From Adineta vaga (Eukaryota; Rotifera), in contig CP075496.1 in NCBI GenBank assembly GCA_021613535.1, forward strand, positions 12,710,001 to 12,774,000: a DNA stretch of 64,000 nucleotides, written 5' to 3'. Each line of letters begins with the position of its first letter. Position 1 is the stretch's first letter. Below, one piece after another: positions 37,612 through 49,804 of this stretch. Made by a program: the position numbers and the translations under genes. A model generated the notes under the pieces. The model was not told where the DNA came from. It searched no databases and worked only from the letters and a program-made list of their open reading frames with translations.

Positions 37612-38405
37612 AAAAGGAAGGTGAATTTATTTCTTCTTATAACAATATGTGTGTTAGATGAACCATACATTGTTGATGTACAGCCAAAAGCAGATCATCA
37701 AAAAACCTATATCTTTAATCAATAGAAGTGAGTTCATCTTTTTTTATCTCTTCTTTACTCTATTTTGTCTACCTGCTCATCGATCTTGACGTCGAAATCT
37801 CTCATCTTCTCATTTTTTTAATATTAATGTTTATATTGTATGTGCGCGTGCGTAGATATACATTAACTGTTGATGATCGACGAGAAATGGGAGGAGATCA
37901 AGCATCATATACATCCATACATACATCAACTGATCATCTACAAAACAATATGAGATGAAAATTGGAAAAAAATAAGTTCATTCATCCATTTTAATCATGT
38001 CATGACATAGGCAAACGATGTTCTTACCTTCTATTCCAACGTATTCAAGGTTAAAAGTAATAGAGACGAAAGACAAGTAATCTTCCGTGTATATATATAC
38101 GCACATGCATGAAACCCATAGGGTCTAATATAGATATATATATATATAAGAAGCTAAAGTCGAAGTACTATGACATGAGCAAAAAAAGTAGAAAAAAGTA
38201 GTTGCAAACGTCAGCGATAGTATAGCGTGTACGAGGTGTTAGAATTCGCTTTTGGCTATTCAACATTTATTCATACATACATGTATCCTATGTACGCAAA
38301 CATGCGTGAATAGATAGACAAGCTTAAGTCTTTTCTTTTCCCTTCAACACACATTTTCTTTTCTTTTTTTTCAGATGTACGATTATTTTCTTCTATATTG
38401 ATGAA

Positions 38406-40386
38406 ATGATTATCGGTCGTCTTATGACGACATTAGTTTTAACCGTTTTGCACACAATGACAAATAGTTTCAAAGATGATCTACAGATATCTCGAGATTA
38501 TATTAATGTCAATGTGGGCAAACGAGTTCGAATGGAATGTGAACTAAGTAATTTAACGATATCTGGGAATATGAAAGTAAGTTCAATTATGAATGACATT
38601 CTTTTTCTTCACCTGTCGTCAAATGTCTAATGATCATTGACATTTGAGGAGACGAATGAAATGAAATGAAATAAAAAGAAAACGGGAACTTTTCATTTGA
38701 TTATAATCAAACTTAATGATCCTTATGTATTTCTTTTCTTTTTTTCATTCATTCAGGGTCTATGGTTACGTTTAGAAGATGCCGAAGTTTTTTTCTATTC
38801 AACAAGTCGAATTTATTCTGATCAACGTTTTCAAATTGAACAACGTCCTATTCTTCATATTAATAATGGAACATCATACGAAATAACGACATATTCATTG
38901 ACAATTGATGATGTACGTCTAGATGATGGTGGGACGTATTCATGTCAAGAAGACAATAGAATTATCAAACTATTTCTTTTAAATATTGTTGGTAAGTATG
39001 TTCATCATCCGTTTATGACAGTCAACCATATATAACATTTGATAACAATGCATTACATCATCCAGTTCTTTCTTTTTTTTCGTCCTATTCCCAATATTTA
39101 AATAGAGAAGAACAGGAATTAAAACGAGATGATGATGATTAGTCATCGAAGTTCTATTGTCCTTTCTTTAGTACTAATGAGCATTGGGTCAGAATTTTGA
39201 CATCTTTTCTTCTTTTAGTTTTTCAAGTGTACACTAAACATCCTTGTTCTTTCTTTCTTTCTTTTTTATTTGATTAGAACGACCCTATTTTGTTACACAT
39301 GAATATACAACATTATTACGTACACAAATCGGCAAAAATGTGTCTATTGCATGTGAAGCGCAAGGCAAACCTAGTCCATTTGTCAGTTGGATAAAAAAGA
39401 TCGATGGTAGAGATTAAAAACAATAAGAATAATTCATTCTCTTCTTTTGTTTTGCTTTCTCTTTTTTCATCAGACGATCAACCCAAAACGATGATCAATT
39501 GTACAACAACGCCTACCACCTGTCAATTGAATCTTCTCAATGTTAATCGTTGGCATCATGGTATATATGAATGCGTTGCCACAAATTCTATTGGTACAAT
39601 TGGACGATTTTATACATTAGATGTTCAATGTAAGTTTATTTTGATAAGAACGAAAAAGATCAAATCGTATTTTGTATTTCGTTCTTTGTTTGATTAGTTC
39701 CTCCAGATGTTTATAGTTCAAAAGTAAAATCATATCATTCAATTGGTGATACAATTACATTTGAATGTTTGATTGATGCTAATCCGGAACCGGATATACG
39801 GTGGTTACATCGATTCACCGATGATATTAATCAAGAAATGGATTTATCTCGTCAATATAACCAAGGATTTTATCATAATAAACGAAGAGATGGTCCAATT
39901 TGGTCGATTACACAAGAAAAAATCAATTCATCTCGATGGAAAACGATTCTTTTTATCAAAGTAAGTCAAATTCTATTGTCTATCAAATAAATCATGAGAA
40001 AAAACTTGTTTAGCATATACCAAAACGGTTTTTTAATTCAAAATTTATTTGTCGTGCGAAAAATCGTCACGGTCAAAATGAGAAATCTGTCACCGTTATT
40101 CAAAATCATCATTCAATTTCGAAAAAACATCGTCATACAACAAGTACAACAAAAACTCTCACAACAACAGCAAAGCCAGATTTTCAAAAACAATACAGTG
40201 CAGATGAATATCAATCAACCAGCACAATTCGTAAATATTTAATTTATGATTCAATTCATCTTTTATTTTCCCATCTATTTAGATTTCTTCTCTCAAGAAA
40301 CAGATGAACTCTCTAATCATTCAAGAAGACTCTCTCCGTATTTATTCTATTCATTTATTCTTACTCTATATTCATTTGTACTATGA
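38406..40386 (+). CDS. IgLON/lachesin-like three-Ig-domain, probably GPI-anchored, adhesion protein
   Basis: A 424-residue predicted surface protein. Seven exons: 38406-38576, 38757-38991, 39278-39406, 39474-39629, 39698-39960, 40014-40230, 40283-40386; phases agree. A signal peptide (MTTLVLTVLHTMTNS region) is followed by three Ig domains. Domain 1 has RMECELSN, GLWLRLEDAEVFFYS and DDGGTYSCQ; domain 2 SIACEAQGKPSPFVSWIKK and HHGIYECVATNS; domain 3 TFECLIDANPEPDIRWLHR and KFICRAKNRHGQ. Domain 1 has the form seen in lachesin, DPR and IgLON proteins. After a Thr-rich stalk, the protein ends with SRRLSPYLFYSFILTLYSFV-L, a hydrophobic tail without cytoplasmic residues, typical of a GPI signal. 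Likely role: neuronal or epithelial homophilic adhesion. Which member of the group is not resolved. Confidence 0.87.
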
Positions 40387-41244
40387 AAAGATCTTTTACT
40401 CGCAATTTTTCATGACTTTTTTTTCTATTCTCTCTCTCTCCGTCCGTGGCCCATCGAAGGAATTTTCTCAGTATTAATATGTATGTTTGTTTTCTCGTGT
40501 GTTTTTGTCTCCGATCATTCTCAGGAATTTCACCAGAAAAGAAAATAAACATACATATGTACAAAAACAAACCAGCCGATAAGCTTTCTTTCTCAGAAAC
40601 TATTTCATTGTCTTTGAAACGATGACAAATTGCTCGACGTTTAACATGTCAAAAACACTTTCGATTATAGTAACAACCATTGACATATCACGTTCTTCAA
40701 TTAATCTAATAGAATAAATATTCACTTTATTGATTCAAACGAGTAGGCCACAAGTTACCATGATCATCTCGATAATTATTAGAATGACGATCGTTTCTTC
40801 TTCCGTTTAATTCAATCATGTCAATTAACGATTACATCATCGAAGGAGAAACAAAAAGAACAGTTACTGTTTCCGAGAGATGTTATATAGTTTTAAAAAT
40901 GCAATACAATGACAACAATAAAAAAAGAAAGAAAGAAAGAAAAACGAGAGATAGTAATTAATAAGAAGTAAAAAAAAGGACTAGTGGAATGAGTATCGAA
41001 GATAGTAATCGTTATTCATTCATTTTGTTTGCTTTTAATAGCTCATTGCACAAAGAACTCTGATTAACAACATTGCGTATCGATAGATCACGAATATTTA
41101 AATTCTTTTTGTTTTTCATCTTGACTATCAATAATAAAATACTGTTTATATGACAGACGAACAACATGAGACAAATAAAATATAAGAGATCAATAGACAT
41201 TTGACTTGATCGTTCTTTTCTTCTTCACTTTTACTTCATTTCAT
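40387..41244. other. Convergent intergenic region, IgLON-like to MEK
   Basis: No gene seen. It lies between two 3' ends and contains A-rich and GAAA tracts near 40920-40950. It is presumably 3' untranslated sequence on both sides. Confidence 0.4.
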
Positions 41245-43142
41245 TTAGAATCCACCACTACGTCGACTGTTGAAATCATTAGTTCCATCAGTATCCATTC
41301 GACAGACTTGTCGTATCCAAGATGAAACTTCTTGATTATCACTTTCGGTTTCATATCGTTTATAAAATGGATGATGCTAAAATAGATTACAGAAGAATTT
41401 CTTTTTAAAAAGAAACAAATTTTGAATGATTCTACCAGAAGAGTATTTAAATCTGCTCGTTCATTTGTACTTTTTTTCAAACTAAACAGAAAAATACTAA
41501 TTCTAGAATTCATAATTCAAAATTCACGAACCATCGATCAACGAAATCACAGAATTCTGCTGAAAAATGTGAACGAGGTAGACTTGGTGGTGTTTCATTA
41601 ACAATCCATTCCATCAATTCAAATATTGCTAGACCTTTATGACATCCGTATCCTAAAGCATATTTTTACATGTAATCTAATTTTAAACATTCAATGAGAA
41701 ATAACCTTCAGGTCGAGGTCGATTTCCATGCGGATCTTCTTTGAATAAATCATCAGTATCTTGTATTGACGGTGGTGGAATTGGATAACGACCAACAGCC
41801 ATTTCCACAAGTGAAAGACCCAATGACCATATATCACTCATGACTCCATAGTGTGCACCTTCAAGTCTTTCCGGCTTTGAAAACAAAATCAAATAAATGA
41901 AAAAGAATGAATATTTCTCTTACCGACATATATGAACGTGTACCAATAAATGTATGTAATGTTGAATCAATCAATTGTGCACTTACACCAAAATCACATA
42001 ATTTGATTTCGCCTAGATGAAATGAATCATTCAATTCAATCAAATCTCTACATCTATTTGAAAAACGAATCCTACCTTGATGATTGACAAGAATATTTGA
42101 TGGTTTAATATCTAAATATTATGAATCAATTAAAAAGAATGAATATTGGCATAGAAAACATTACCTCGATGCATGATTCGATGTCTTTCACGTAAATAAC
42201 TCAGACCACGAAGAACCTATTGAATTTGAATGATTCAATTTGTTTCATAGATAACAATAATCAACTTACAGCAACAGTAATTTTACCGAGAATATGTTCG
42301 GGAATACGCATGACTTTTTTCAAAATTAAATCTAATGATCCACCATCCTAGAACAAAATCATAAATCTGATGTATTAAAAAGTTACTGAAGCATAAAATA
42401 AAGATTTTCAAAATATAATTTCACGTATAATTAACTGATCGATAATTTTAAAATTTTTTATGATGATTCATCGAGATATCTTTAAAAATCTTTCGTATAT
42501 TTACCATATATTCCATACAGATACTAATCTGTGCTTCGACAGCAAATGCTCCATAGAAACCAACGATATATGGAGAATTACATTGATGAAGAACCTAATG
42601 AGATAAGAGAATTCATGAAATTTCGAAAGGAAAAACAAGGATTTACTTTTAATTCACGAATAATTTGAGTTTTTAAAGCTGGTTTTACTTCCAAATATAT
42701 TAACTAAAGTATAAAATAAACATTGATAAAAAAAGACGAAAATTTTTCATTATTTTTCATCAATACTTTTCTTGCCATGATTTTTTCTGTTGGTTTATGT
42801 CGAACTTTCCAAACTACGCCACCATTTCCTTGTCCAAGCTCATATATATTCACCAGATCATCTTGTCTCAATTCTCCAACAGCACGTTTTGCTTTGAAAA
42901 ATTCTTCCATACGATCTTTTTGTTTATCAGTACAATCCAATTGATTAAATTCTTCTTGTAAACGTTCAATACAAACATCTGGTATACTAGAATGAAACAA
43001 ATGAACATAACTGTCATCTTTCCTACTATTATTCTTCTTACCCATTTTCACTATGATTTTGCTCACTGGGATCCTTTGGCACTTCCGGTAATGTTAAACC
43101 TAATTTATTTTTGCCTGATGATATCGGTTCATTTATAGGCAT
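41245..43142 (-). CDS. MEK: MAP kinase kinase MEK1/2 type
   Basis: A 396-residue dual-specificity kinase (human MEK1 has 393) that phosphorylates ERK. Twelve phase-consistent exons: 43042-43142, 42767-42986, 42647-42703, 42505-42594, 42270-42347, 42165-42216, 42076-42111, 41924-42012, 41706-41874, 41532-41652, 41436-41481, 41245-41376. The N-terminal KNKLGLTLP fits an ERK-docking D-site. Kinase motifs: [11 protein letters not shown] (Gly loop), IMARK (lysine), MHRDIKPSN (catalytic loop), DFG (218-220), GTRSYMSPERLEG, and [20 protein letters not shown], all MEK1/2-like. The activation loop is [12 protein letters not shown]: the first site (Ser228) is kept, but the second (Ser222 in human MEK1) is Thr232, codon 41951-41953. 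The proline-rich insert before subdomain X is shorter than in vertebrates. A 347-bp gap separates it from the divergent next gene. Confidence 0.95.
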
Positions 43143-43489
43143 TGTACTTCGTATCGTAATCGAATAAGAAATCAGATCAATCTATTAAGACTAGAAATCT
43201 CATCAACAGAACAGCAGATATTTGATGCTTCCTTCAAATATTGACAATAATAAACAAAATCATACGAGCGCCACATTCAATGTCAATTTAATTTCAAACG
43301 TTTTTTCTTCGATGAATTCATCCATAAAAAGTTATTAATTTTCAGAAAAAATATCAAGTTAATTATAAAACTAAAAGAATTTTTTACAGATGAATTTTCG
43401 TTGGTGAAGATTATTCTCCAATGAGATAAGCAGAAAATAATTGGCTAATACTTTTTAATTTGTAAAAAAATAAATTTGTATTGTAGTAG
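43143..43489. other. Divergent promoter region between MEK and the orphan gene
   Basis: A 347-bp interval between two start codons pointing away from each other, so promoters of both should lie here. No clear TATA box or factor site stands out. GTATTGTAG just before the plus-strand ATG resembles a splice acceptor. Confidence 0.4.
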
Positions 43490-44958
43490 ATGTCGAATTA
43501 TCAAGGCCGAAAACCGGATTTTATTCCGGCGGTCTATACACGTTATTTTGAACGAAGTGAAACTCCCAAAACTTCCAGTGGCCATATCTATTTTAATGAA
43601 GATAATGATGAAAAATCTTCAAATTATCAAATAAAACGAGATCTTATATTTAAGCGATTGTTTCCTTCGAAATTTGCTCAGTCAGATAATGATCAATCTG
43701 AAGCGGACCAGTAAGAATCTGTTACTTGAAAAGAAAAAAGAACAACATTTACTTCTTTTCTTTCGATAGAAATCAACCAAATCGAACTGCTAATTCCTCA
43801 AATCCTGCTCAAGCATTAGGTGATTTTATTCCACTTTCAAATACAAAGTAAAAAATTGAATCATTATTTCAATACTTTTTTTTATCTTTCTTCTCAATAG
43901 AAAACAATCATCACCTGACATAGATGAAGTTCGTTCAAGTTCAGATGAAACCGATGAAGATCTATTGATAGAGTATGATTTCATTTATTGAATTCTAATT
44001 TCAGAACAATGTTGAAATTTTCAGAGCACAATTACCTACATCGCACATGAATCCATTGTTGGTCATCTTCATCCTCGTTCAACAATCGAAAATGTCCGAG
44101 CAATTTTAATACGTGAATTGTATGAACGAACAAGTGATTCAAATACCGAATGGTTAAAATGTAAAATGGAATTACCACGAGAATATATTAATCCGAAATA
44201 TTTTGCCGATTTTCAACGACGTTATAGAAAAGATATACAAAAACATGGTACTCGAAAGAAGAAATCAAATTTGGTAAAAAATAAAACTGATAATGGATAT
44301 AATGCTTTTAATTTAACGAAACAAATGGATGTCAAAATAGAGAATGGTATGTGGATTTTTGTTAAGAAAAAGACAACTGAGAAAATGGAAAATTTGAGTA
44401 TCTTGTATTCTATACTTAATTTGATTTCTTTTCTTAGACGATATTATTGAAATTTCATCGAAAAAAGCAGTAAAAACAACTTCATCTTCGTCACCTATCA
44501 TCCTATCGAATAGCACATCCAGTGAATCAAAGTCTCCACCTGAATTTATCGTTGTCGATACTGATGATGAAGATAACGATGATCATCTCAATACTAATGA
44601 AAATTCATCATATTTCATCGATCGATCATCCACATCATTCACTGCTGTATCTCAACCAATTGTCCAGACGTCTACTGATGATTATCATAAAGAAGATTCC
44701 AAATATGCTCAATTACCATCACGTTCAACGTCTTCATCAACTATAATTCGTCCTATTATTAGTAAACATCAACGACGTAAACAAAGTCAAATAAAAGATT
44801 CATCAAAACCACTTGTTTCAGCAATCGATCGAATTATTGATCAAATGGATCAATCGAATACATTAAATGATTCAAATACAATGGAAGAACAAAATCTTCT
44901 AATAAAACAAATTAAAAAACGAAAAAAGAAAAAGAAAAAATCAGTTACTACGAATTAA
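43490..44958 (+). CDS. Orphan protein with acidic, Ser-rich and Lys-rich regions
   Basis: A 403-residue protein that I do not recognise. Five exons fit phase: 43490-43710, 43770-43847, 43901-43972, 44027-44346, 44438-44958. Exon 4 uses the second of two adjacent acceptors (CAGAG), which gives Asp at the junction and an open frame; the first leads to an early stop. The middle has the only segment that looks folded (about 125-190): YIAHESIVGHLHPRSTIENV, ILIRELYERTSDSNTEWLK, PREYINPKYFADFQRRYRK. The remainder is Ser/Asp/Glu-rich and disordered, with an acidic VVDTDDEDNDD run and a terminal nuclear-signal-like cluster KKRKKKKKK. A nuclear protein is a fair guess. Its ATG follows a TTGTAG acceptor by three bases. 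Confidence 0.7.
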
Positions 44959-45443
44959 AATCTTCCTAATGCAACTCAACTATTTTGTTTTCTTTTTCTT
45001 TGTTTGTTTGTTATATTAGTAACTGGATAAAGTCTTTCTCTTTTGATTCTTCTTGCATCAAGACATTTGTTTGAAATTTAAAATAAAAAAAAAGGATCGG
45101 TTTAATACATATATATATATTTCTTTAGAAATGAAAAAAAAACTCACAATTGACTTTTCCAAGATAAAAACGAACAAACAAATTTGGAATGATAACACAG
45201 TTGAATACTGTTTCTTAGTATTATTATTATTATTATTTTCACTACCACAAGAAAAAGAATTAAAGCAAAACAAGAGAGAAATAAAAACTACCACCGTAAG
45301 AGAGATAGAACAAAAGGAAGAAAAAAGGAATACGAAAAAGAAAAATATCAATAACAATATCAAAAACTCGAAATACATGAATACATATATAAACGTATAT
45401 CTGTCATGTACGGTTCTTTTCTCCTTTGTTTTTTTTCTGTTAC
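44959..45443. other. Convergent intergenic region
   Basis: No gene seen. It lies between the 3' ends of the orphan gene and the large zinc-finger gene. The overlapping frames at 45053-45466 (+) and 45058-45378 (-) are A/T-rich simple sequence with no protein character. Confidence 0.4.
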
Positions 45444-48400
45444 CTATTCCATCAGTAACTCTTTGACATTTTCTACGCCAATAAGTGAATCTGGTTGAAC
45501 AAGTGTTCCATTAAAATGAAGTTTCATATGGTCTTCTAATGTAGAAGAAGATGTTGTATGAGCAATAAAAGAACAAAATGGACATGATTGATTGTTTTGC
45601 AGATGATTTAGATGATCAGTATAGATATGCATTGTAAATTGTTCAAGATTTTCAAAATTATTTCGATTTAATGATGGTGTACATAATGGACATTGAAATA
45701 TATTTATAGTTGAATCGACCGGTAAATTGCTATCATCATTATCCATATCTGCGTCGTCATCACCACCACCACCAATACCTGAGGATGAATCAATATCAAA
45801 TTCTTCATCATCATGTTCTAGACGACGATGAACATCTAATGCTTCTGAACAATCACATTGATATGAACACATAGGACATTGATGTTGTTCAATAAGAGTT
45901 GCATTTGTTGTTTGAATAATAGATTGAAATTTAGTTATCATTTGACTAGTTGGATGCACGATTGTCATATGGCGAATCATTGAATTCGAAGAGGATGTTG
46001 CATAAGAACAAAGAGGACAAATAACACCTTGGCCAGTTAAATGAAGTGATAAATGACGTTGAACTAAATCGATATTCGAACGTTTATATGGACAAACTGA
46101 ACAAAGATAATTCACAGTTGTATGTTCATTTAAATTATCATCGTCTTCATCATCAAAATCATTTTCAAACGATGACTTCACTTGATTCTTATAATCTCCA
46201 TTATAGTGTTTGAAATCGTTTGATGGTATTGTTTTGAGAGACAGGTCTAATGGTGCATCATCATCATTACTATGTGAAGGTGATGTTGTTAAGAGAAGAC
46301 GTGAAACAATATTCGATGGATTGGGTAATTGTTTAAACTAAATAAAAGAAAGACGAAAAGAATTGAAATTCAATGAAAAGAAAAAAAGAGGAGAGAAATG
46401 GTTTGTTTTCACATACATCATCTTTTTTATTCGATAGAACTTGATTGTAAGTTTTAGTAATGATTTTCGGTTCATGTTTTATTTTAGGTTTATTCAAACG
46501 TTTTGTTTCATCATTGGTTGATAATGGTATTGGAAGATTTTTCTTTGGTTTATTTGGATCATTTGTTGATGTTCCACCATTTGCATTCGTCTGTATAGAT
46601 AGAAGAAAAGAAATCAATGATGACAAATAAAGAAAAAGAAAAAGAATGTCATTTACATATTGTAATGAACCATCTTTTGGTGTAAATTCTTCTTCAGCTT
46701 TAGCCCAATCGTTCCATGTACGAAATGTTCGTCGTCGTAATTCTTTTCCAAATGTATTTTCATATGTTTCGATGGTTGAACGTGCTTCTTGTTCTGTCAT
46801 CATAATCATATCTAAAAAAAAAAGGAAAAAGAAAATTTGACAAATCTCAGTTCTTTTCTAAAACATTTTTACCTTTATTATGATCAGGTTCAGTTAAATT
46901 ATGTCTGATTCGTACATGACGTATCATATCGGTTTTCCAGTTTGAACGATAAAAACAATGACGACATTTTAAACGTTTGATACCGAATTTTGGTTGAACA
47001 GCATAGATACCGGAATTGATTTTCGAACCTTGTAATGATAATAAAGCTTCTTCAACTGCAGGAGAAAACTTTGCTTTAGCTAATGCACTTGTTGGAGATA
47101 ATGGAGCTGTCATTGATAGTTTTGTTACTGTAGCTATTGTTGGTTGATTTCCATGTTTATGTTTCGATTTTTTCGAATTCAATTTGACATTTTGATCATT
47201 GACCGTTGATCGACACTGTGTTAACATATGAGCATTTGGTTGATCAGAATGTAGATCATTGATGTGTCTTTGAATATTCCATGGAACATTAGCTGTAAAT
47301 TCACATATCGAACATTTATAGATAAATATCATTGAACCATTGCTATTCGGATCTGTTGATGATGAACGGATATTATCACTTTCCTCATCTTCATCATCTG
47401 GATCTTGTTGACGAAATAGATCAGTTGGTCCATCGGGAGCCATTTCATTACATGAACTGCTTCTTGATGATGATTCTGAATCATGATTAAAAGATTTACT
47501 TGGAAAATCTCCTATTAAAAGATAGACAAACAATTACAATTGAATCATCGTGAAAAATAATGAATAACTAACCATTTTGAAATGAATATGAATCATCATT
47601 AATTGGTGTCCCATCTGGTTGTATATCAAGTACAGATGCTGTTTGTAATGTATGAAAATGTTTAATATGCTAAAGGTAGAAAACATTGATTTGATTTTTT
47701 TCAAAAATATCATGAAAAACATACACGAATGATAACCCATGTATGTTTCGATTGTAATGGACATAATGAACATCGAAATCGTTTCAATGGTGGTGTGATT
47801 TTCTGTAATTTTACAGCTAATTCTGCTGGTAATTCAATGACATGTGCATCAGGTTGATCAGGATGTTTCGCACGAATATGTCTTTCAACAACCCATTTGT
47901 ATGTACCTTGTTGATGACATGAACTACATTGAAATACTCGAACGGGTGCAAAATTTGGTAGCATAGGTAAAATTGATGGATGTTGTTGAATGAAATTAAC
48001 ATCGGTTTTTTTCACTGTTTTGATTTTTTCTTTTCGTTCTGGTTGTTCAAGTACGTTTACATTTGGTTTTGTTCTTGAATTATTATTATCTTCATCATCA
48101 TCAATACCACGATCATCACTGGATGGAAATGGATGATTAGGATTTATTATTGCCGAATGATTTTGATGTTCTGAATCTTGTCGGACGATTTTTATTACTT
48201 TAGATTCAACATTTGGATGTTTACGTGCTTGATGTTTTCTATTCGTAGACGAAAAACAAAACAAAACAATTCGTAAAAAAATTTAAGAGGAAATAAAAAA
48301 GGAACTTACCGAACATCTCCACCATAATTGGATGTATAATCACAATAGGGACAACCAAAATATCGTACAGGCTCATCTTGTTCACGTGATAGATTCGATT

Positions 48401-49804
48401 GATTCAAAACACCATTGATTGATGATCCATGTCCACCAGACTGAGTTGACATAGTTTCATCTCCATCAGTCGTATCGAATAAAAATCGTTGAATATAATC
48501 ATTTGAATTTGTACTATATCGATGATGTTTACGACGAATATGAAATGAACAATCACCTATGAAATCATTTTAATAATTAAAATGAAAGAATGAAACTCGA
48601 TCATTTTACCTCGATATTTATATAAACGATTACATAATAAACATCGATAATTTTTATCACGAATATGTGCGATAATATGTGATTTAAATTGTTCAATATC
48701 AGTTGTCTTATAATCACAATAGGGACAATCAGTCGTTGCATTTGTATCCATTGATGTTTCATCTACGAGAAAAGAAGAGAAAGAATGAAGTTAGTTTTTA
48801 TTATTTCGAATCAATTTACTTTGTTGTTGACATGGTTTTTCTGACAAATCGGTAGTATCAATTTCAATTGAATTCATTTGTTCTTTACTGTTCTTAGTTA
48901 AATCAATATCAGATGATTCCACATGATTAGTTTGTGATGTAAGAATATCAAATGTATGTGGTCCATCATAATTTGATAAATCAATTCGATGTTTTCGTTT
49001 AGCATGTCGTATTAAATGTCCAAGACGATAGTATGTTGAACCACATGTTGGACATGTTAGAATAGTTCGTGGAGACATTGTTGTTGGATCAGATGATGAA
49101 TCTCGTTCATCATCTTCATCTGAATCATTAGATTCATTATCATCATCATCATCATGTTCGGAATTATTATTATCATTGCCATTGATAAATAGATTCGATG
49201 GTGTTGGCGGAGATAATGTTCGTCGAACTCGTTTGACACCAAATGGATGTTCTACGGAAAAAAAACCACAATAATCGAAGATAATGTGTACAAATCGACG
49301 AAAATGTAGATTCGATGTTATTTAAAGAAAAACCTTTCCTCTCCTTTTCTATCAGATAAGAAAGATATTGAATTCGAATAATTCAGTAATAGAAAGATCT
49401 TTTCTTTTTCAAATACCTTTTATTTGTTTAAAACCATTCAATGATGATTGAGACTAGATAAATAAAGATAATATCGAATGATTGTAGAAAAAAAAAACGT
49501 TGAACGAGGTTAATGTACGAAAGTTACCTGTTCATCGTCAGGCGCCTCGCGTTTACCGCCCTTGTTAATAATGTTCGATGATGATGATAATGATGATGAT
49601 GATGACGATTGTACTTGTGATGGTAGTGGTGCATCTTGACACCCGTGCCCGTGCGTATCTGAAGGTATATACATATGTATAGAGTAGATCAAGGTGATAT
49701 TAAATTTATTTTATACTTGTTAAATGATTTTCAAGTGCTTCTAAATTGTCTGAATTGAATGGACAATAGATGCAAATATAAGCTGTCGATGCATCGTCAG
49801 TCAT
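45444..49804 (-). CDS. Large C2H2 zinc-finger protein with CtBP-binding motif
   Basis: A nuclear factor of well over 1,000 residues from about 12 exons, running from the ATG at 49804 to TAG at 45444. Exon 1 is 49717-49804, exon 2 49528-49658; later junctions are placed by phase. It carries about 14 scattered C2H2 fingers, for example CPTCGSTYYRLGHLIRHAKR, CPYCDYKTTDIEQFKSHIIA, CSSCHQQGTYKWVVERHIRA, CSICEFTANVPWNIQRHIND, CRHCFYRSNWKTDMIRHVRI and CPLCSYATSSSNSMIRHMTI. Many follow CxxCxY or have four residues between the histidines, and none is in tight TGEKP-linked arrays. Between fingers 9 and 10, PLDLSLK (46239-46253 for PLDLS) is an exact consensus CtBP corepressor motif. Acidic and Ser-rich linkers separate finger groups. 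This suggests a repressor; it recalls charlatan/REST-like proteins, but I cannot name an orthologue. Confidence 0.83.

Larger units (their letters stand above)
34806..38405. other. Large gene-free region upstream of the IgLON-like gene
   Basis: About 3.6 kb between divergent genes; I see no coding sequence. It carries simple repeats: CAT/ATC at 37308-37350, TCTCT at 37519-37541, GAA then CAG at 37573-37611 and AT at 38134-38148. The frames at 37367-37670 on both strands are translations of these repeats. A TTTTTTTTCAG acceptor at 38364-38374 lies about 30 nt before the next start codon. The region may hold 5' untranslated exons and control elements of the IgLON-like gene. Confidence 0.4.

Noticed and set aside
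40754-40768. GTTACCATGATCATC, resembling an RFX X-box
   Set aside because: Only one half-site fits and it is between two 3' ends, not at a promoter.
45053-45466. 137-codon plus-strand frame after the orphan gene
   Set aside because: A/T-rich simple sequence, no splice or protein signature, and an equally long frame lies on the other strand.
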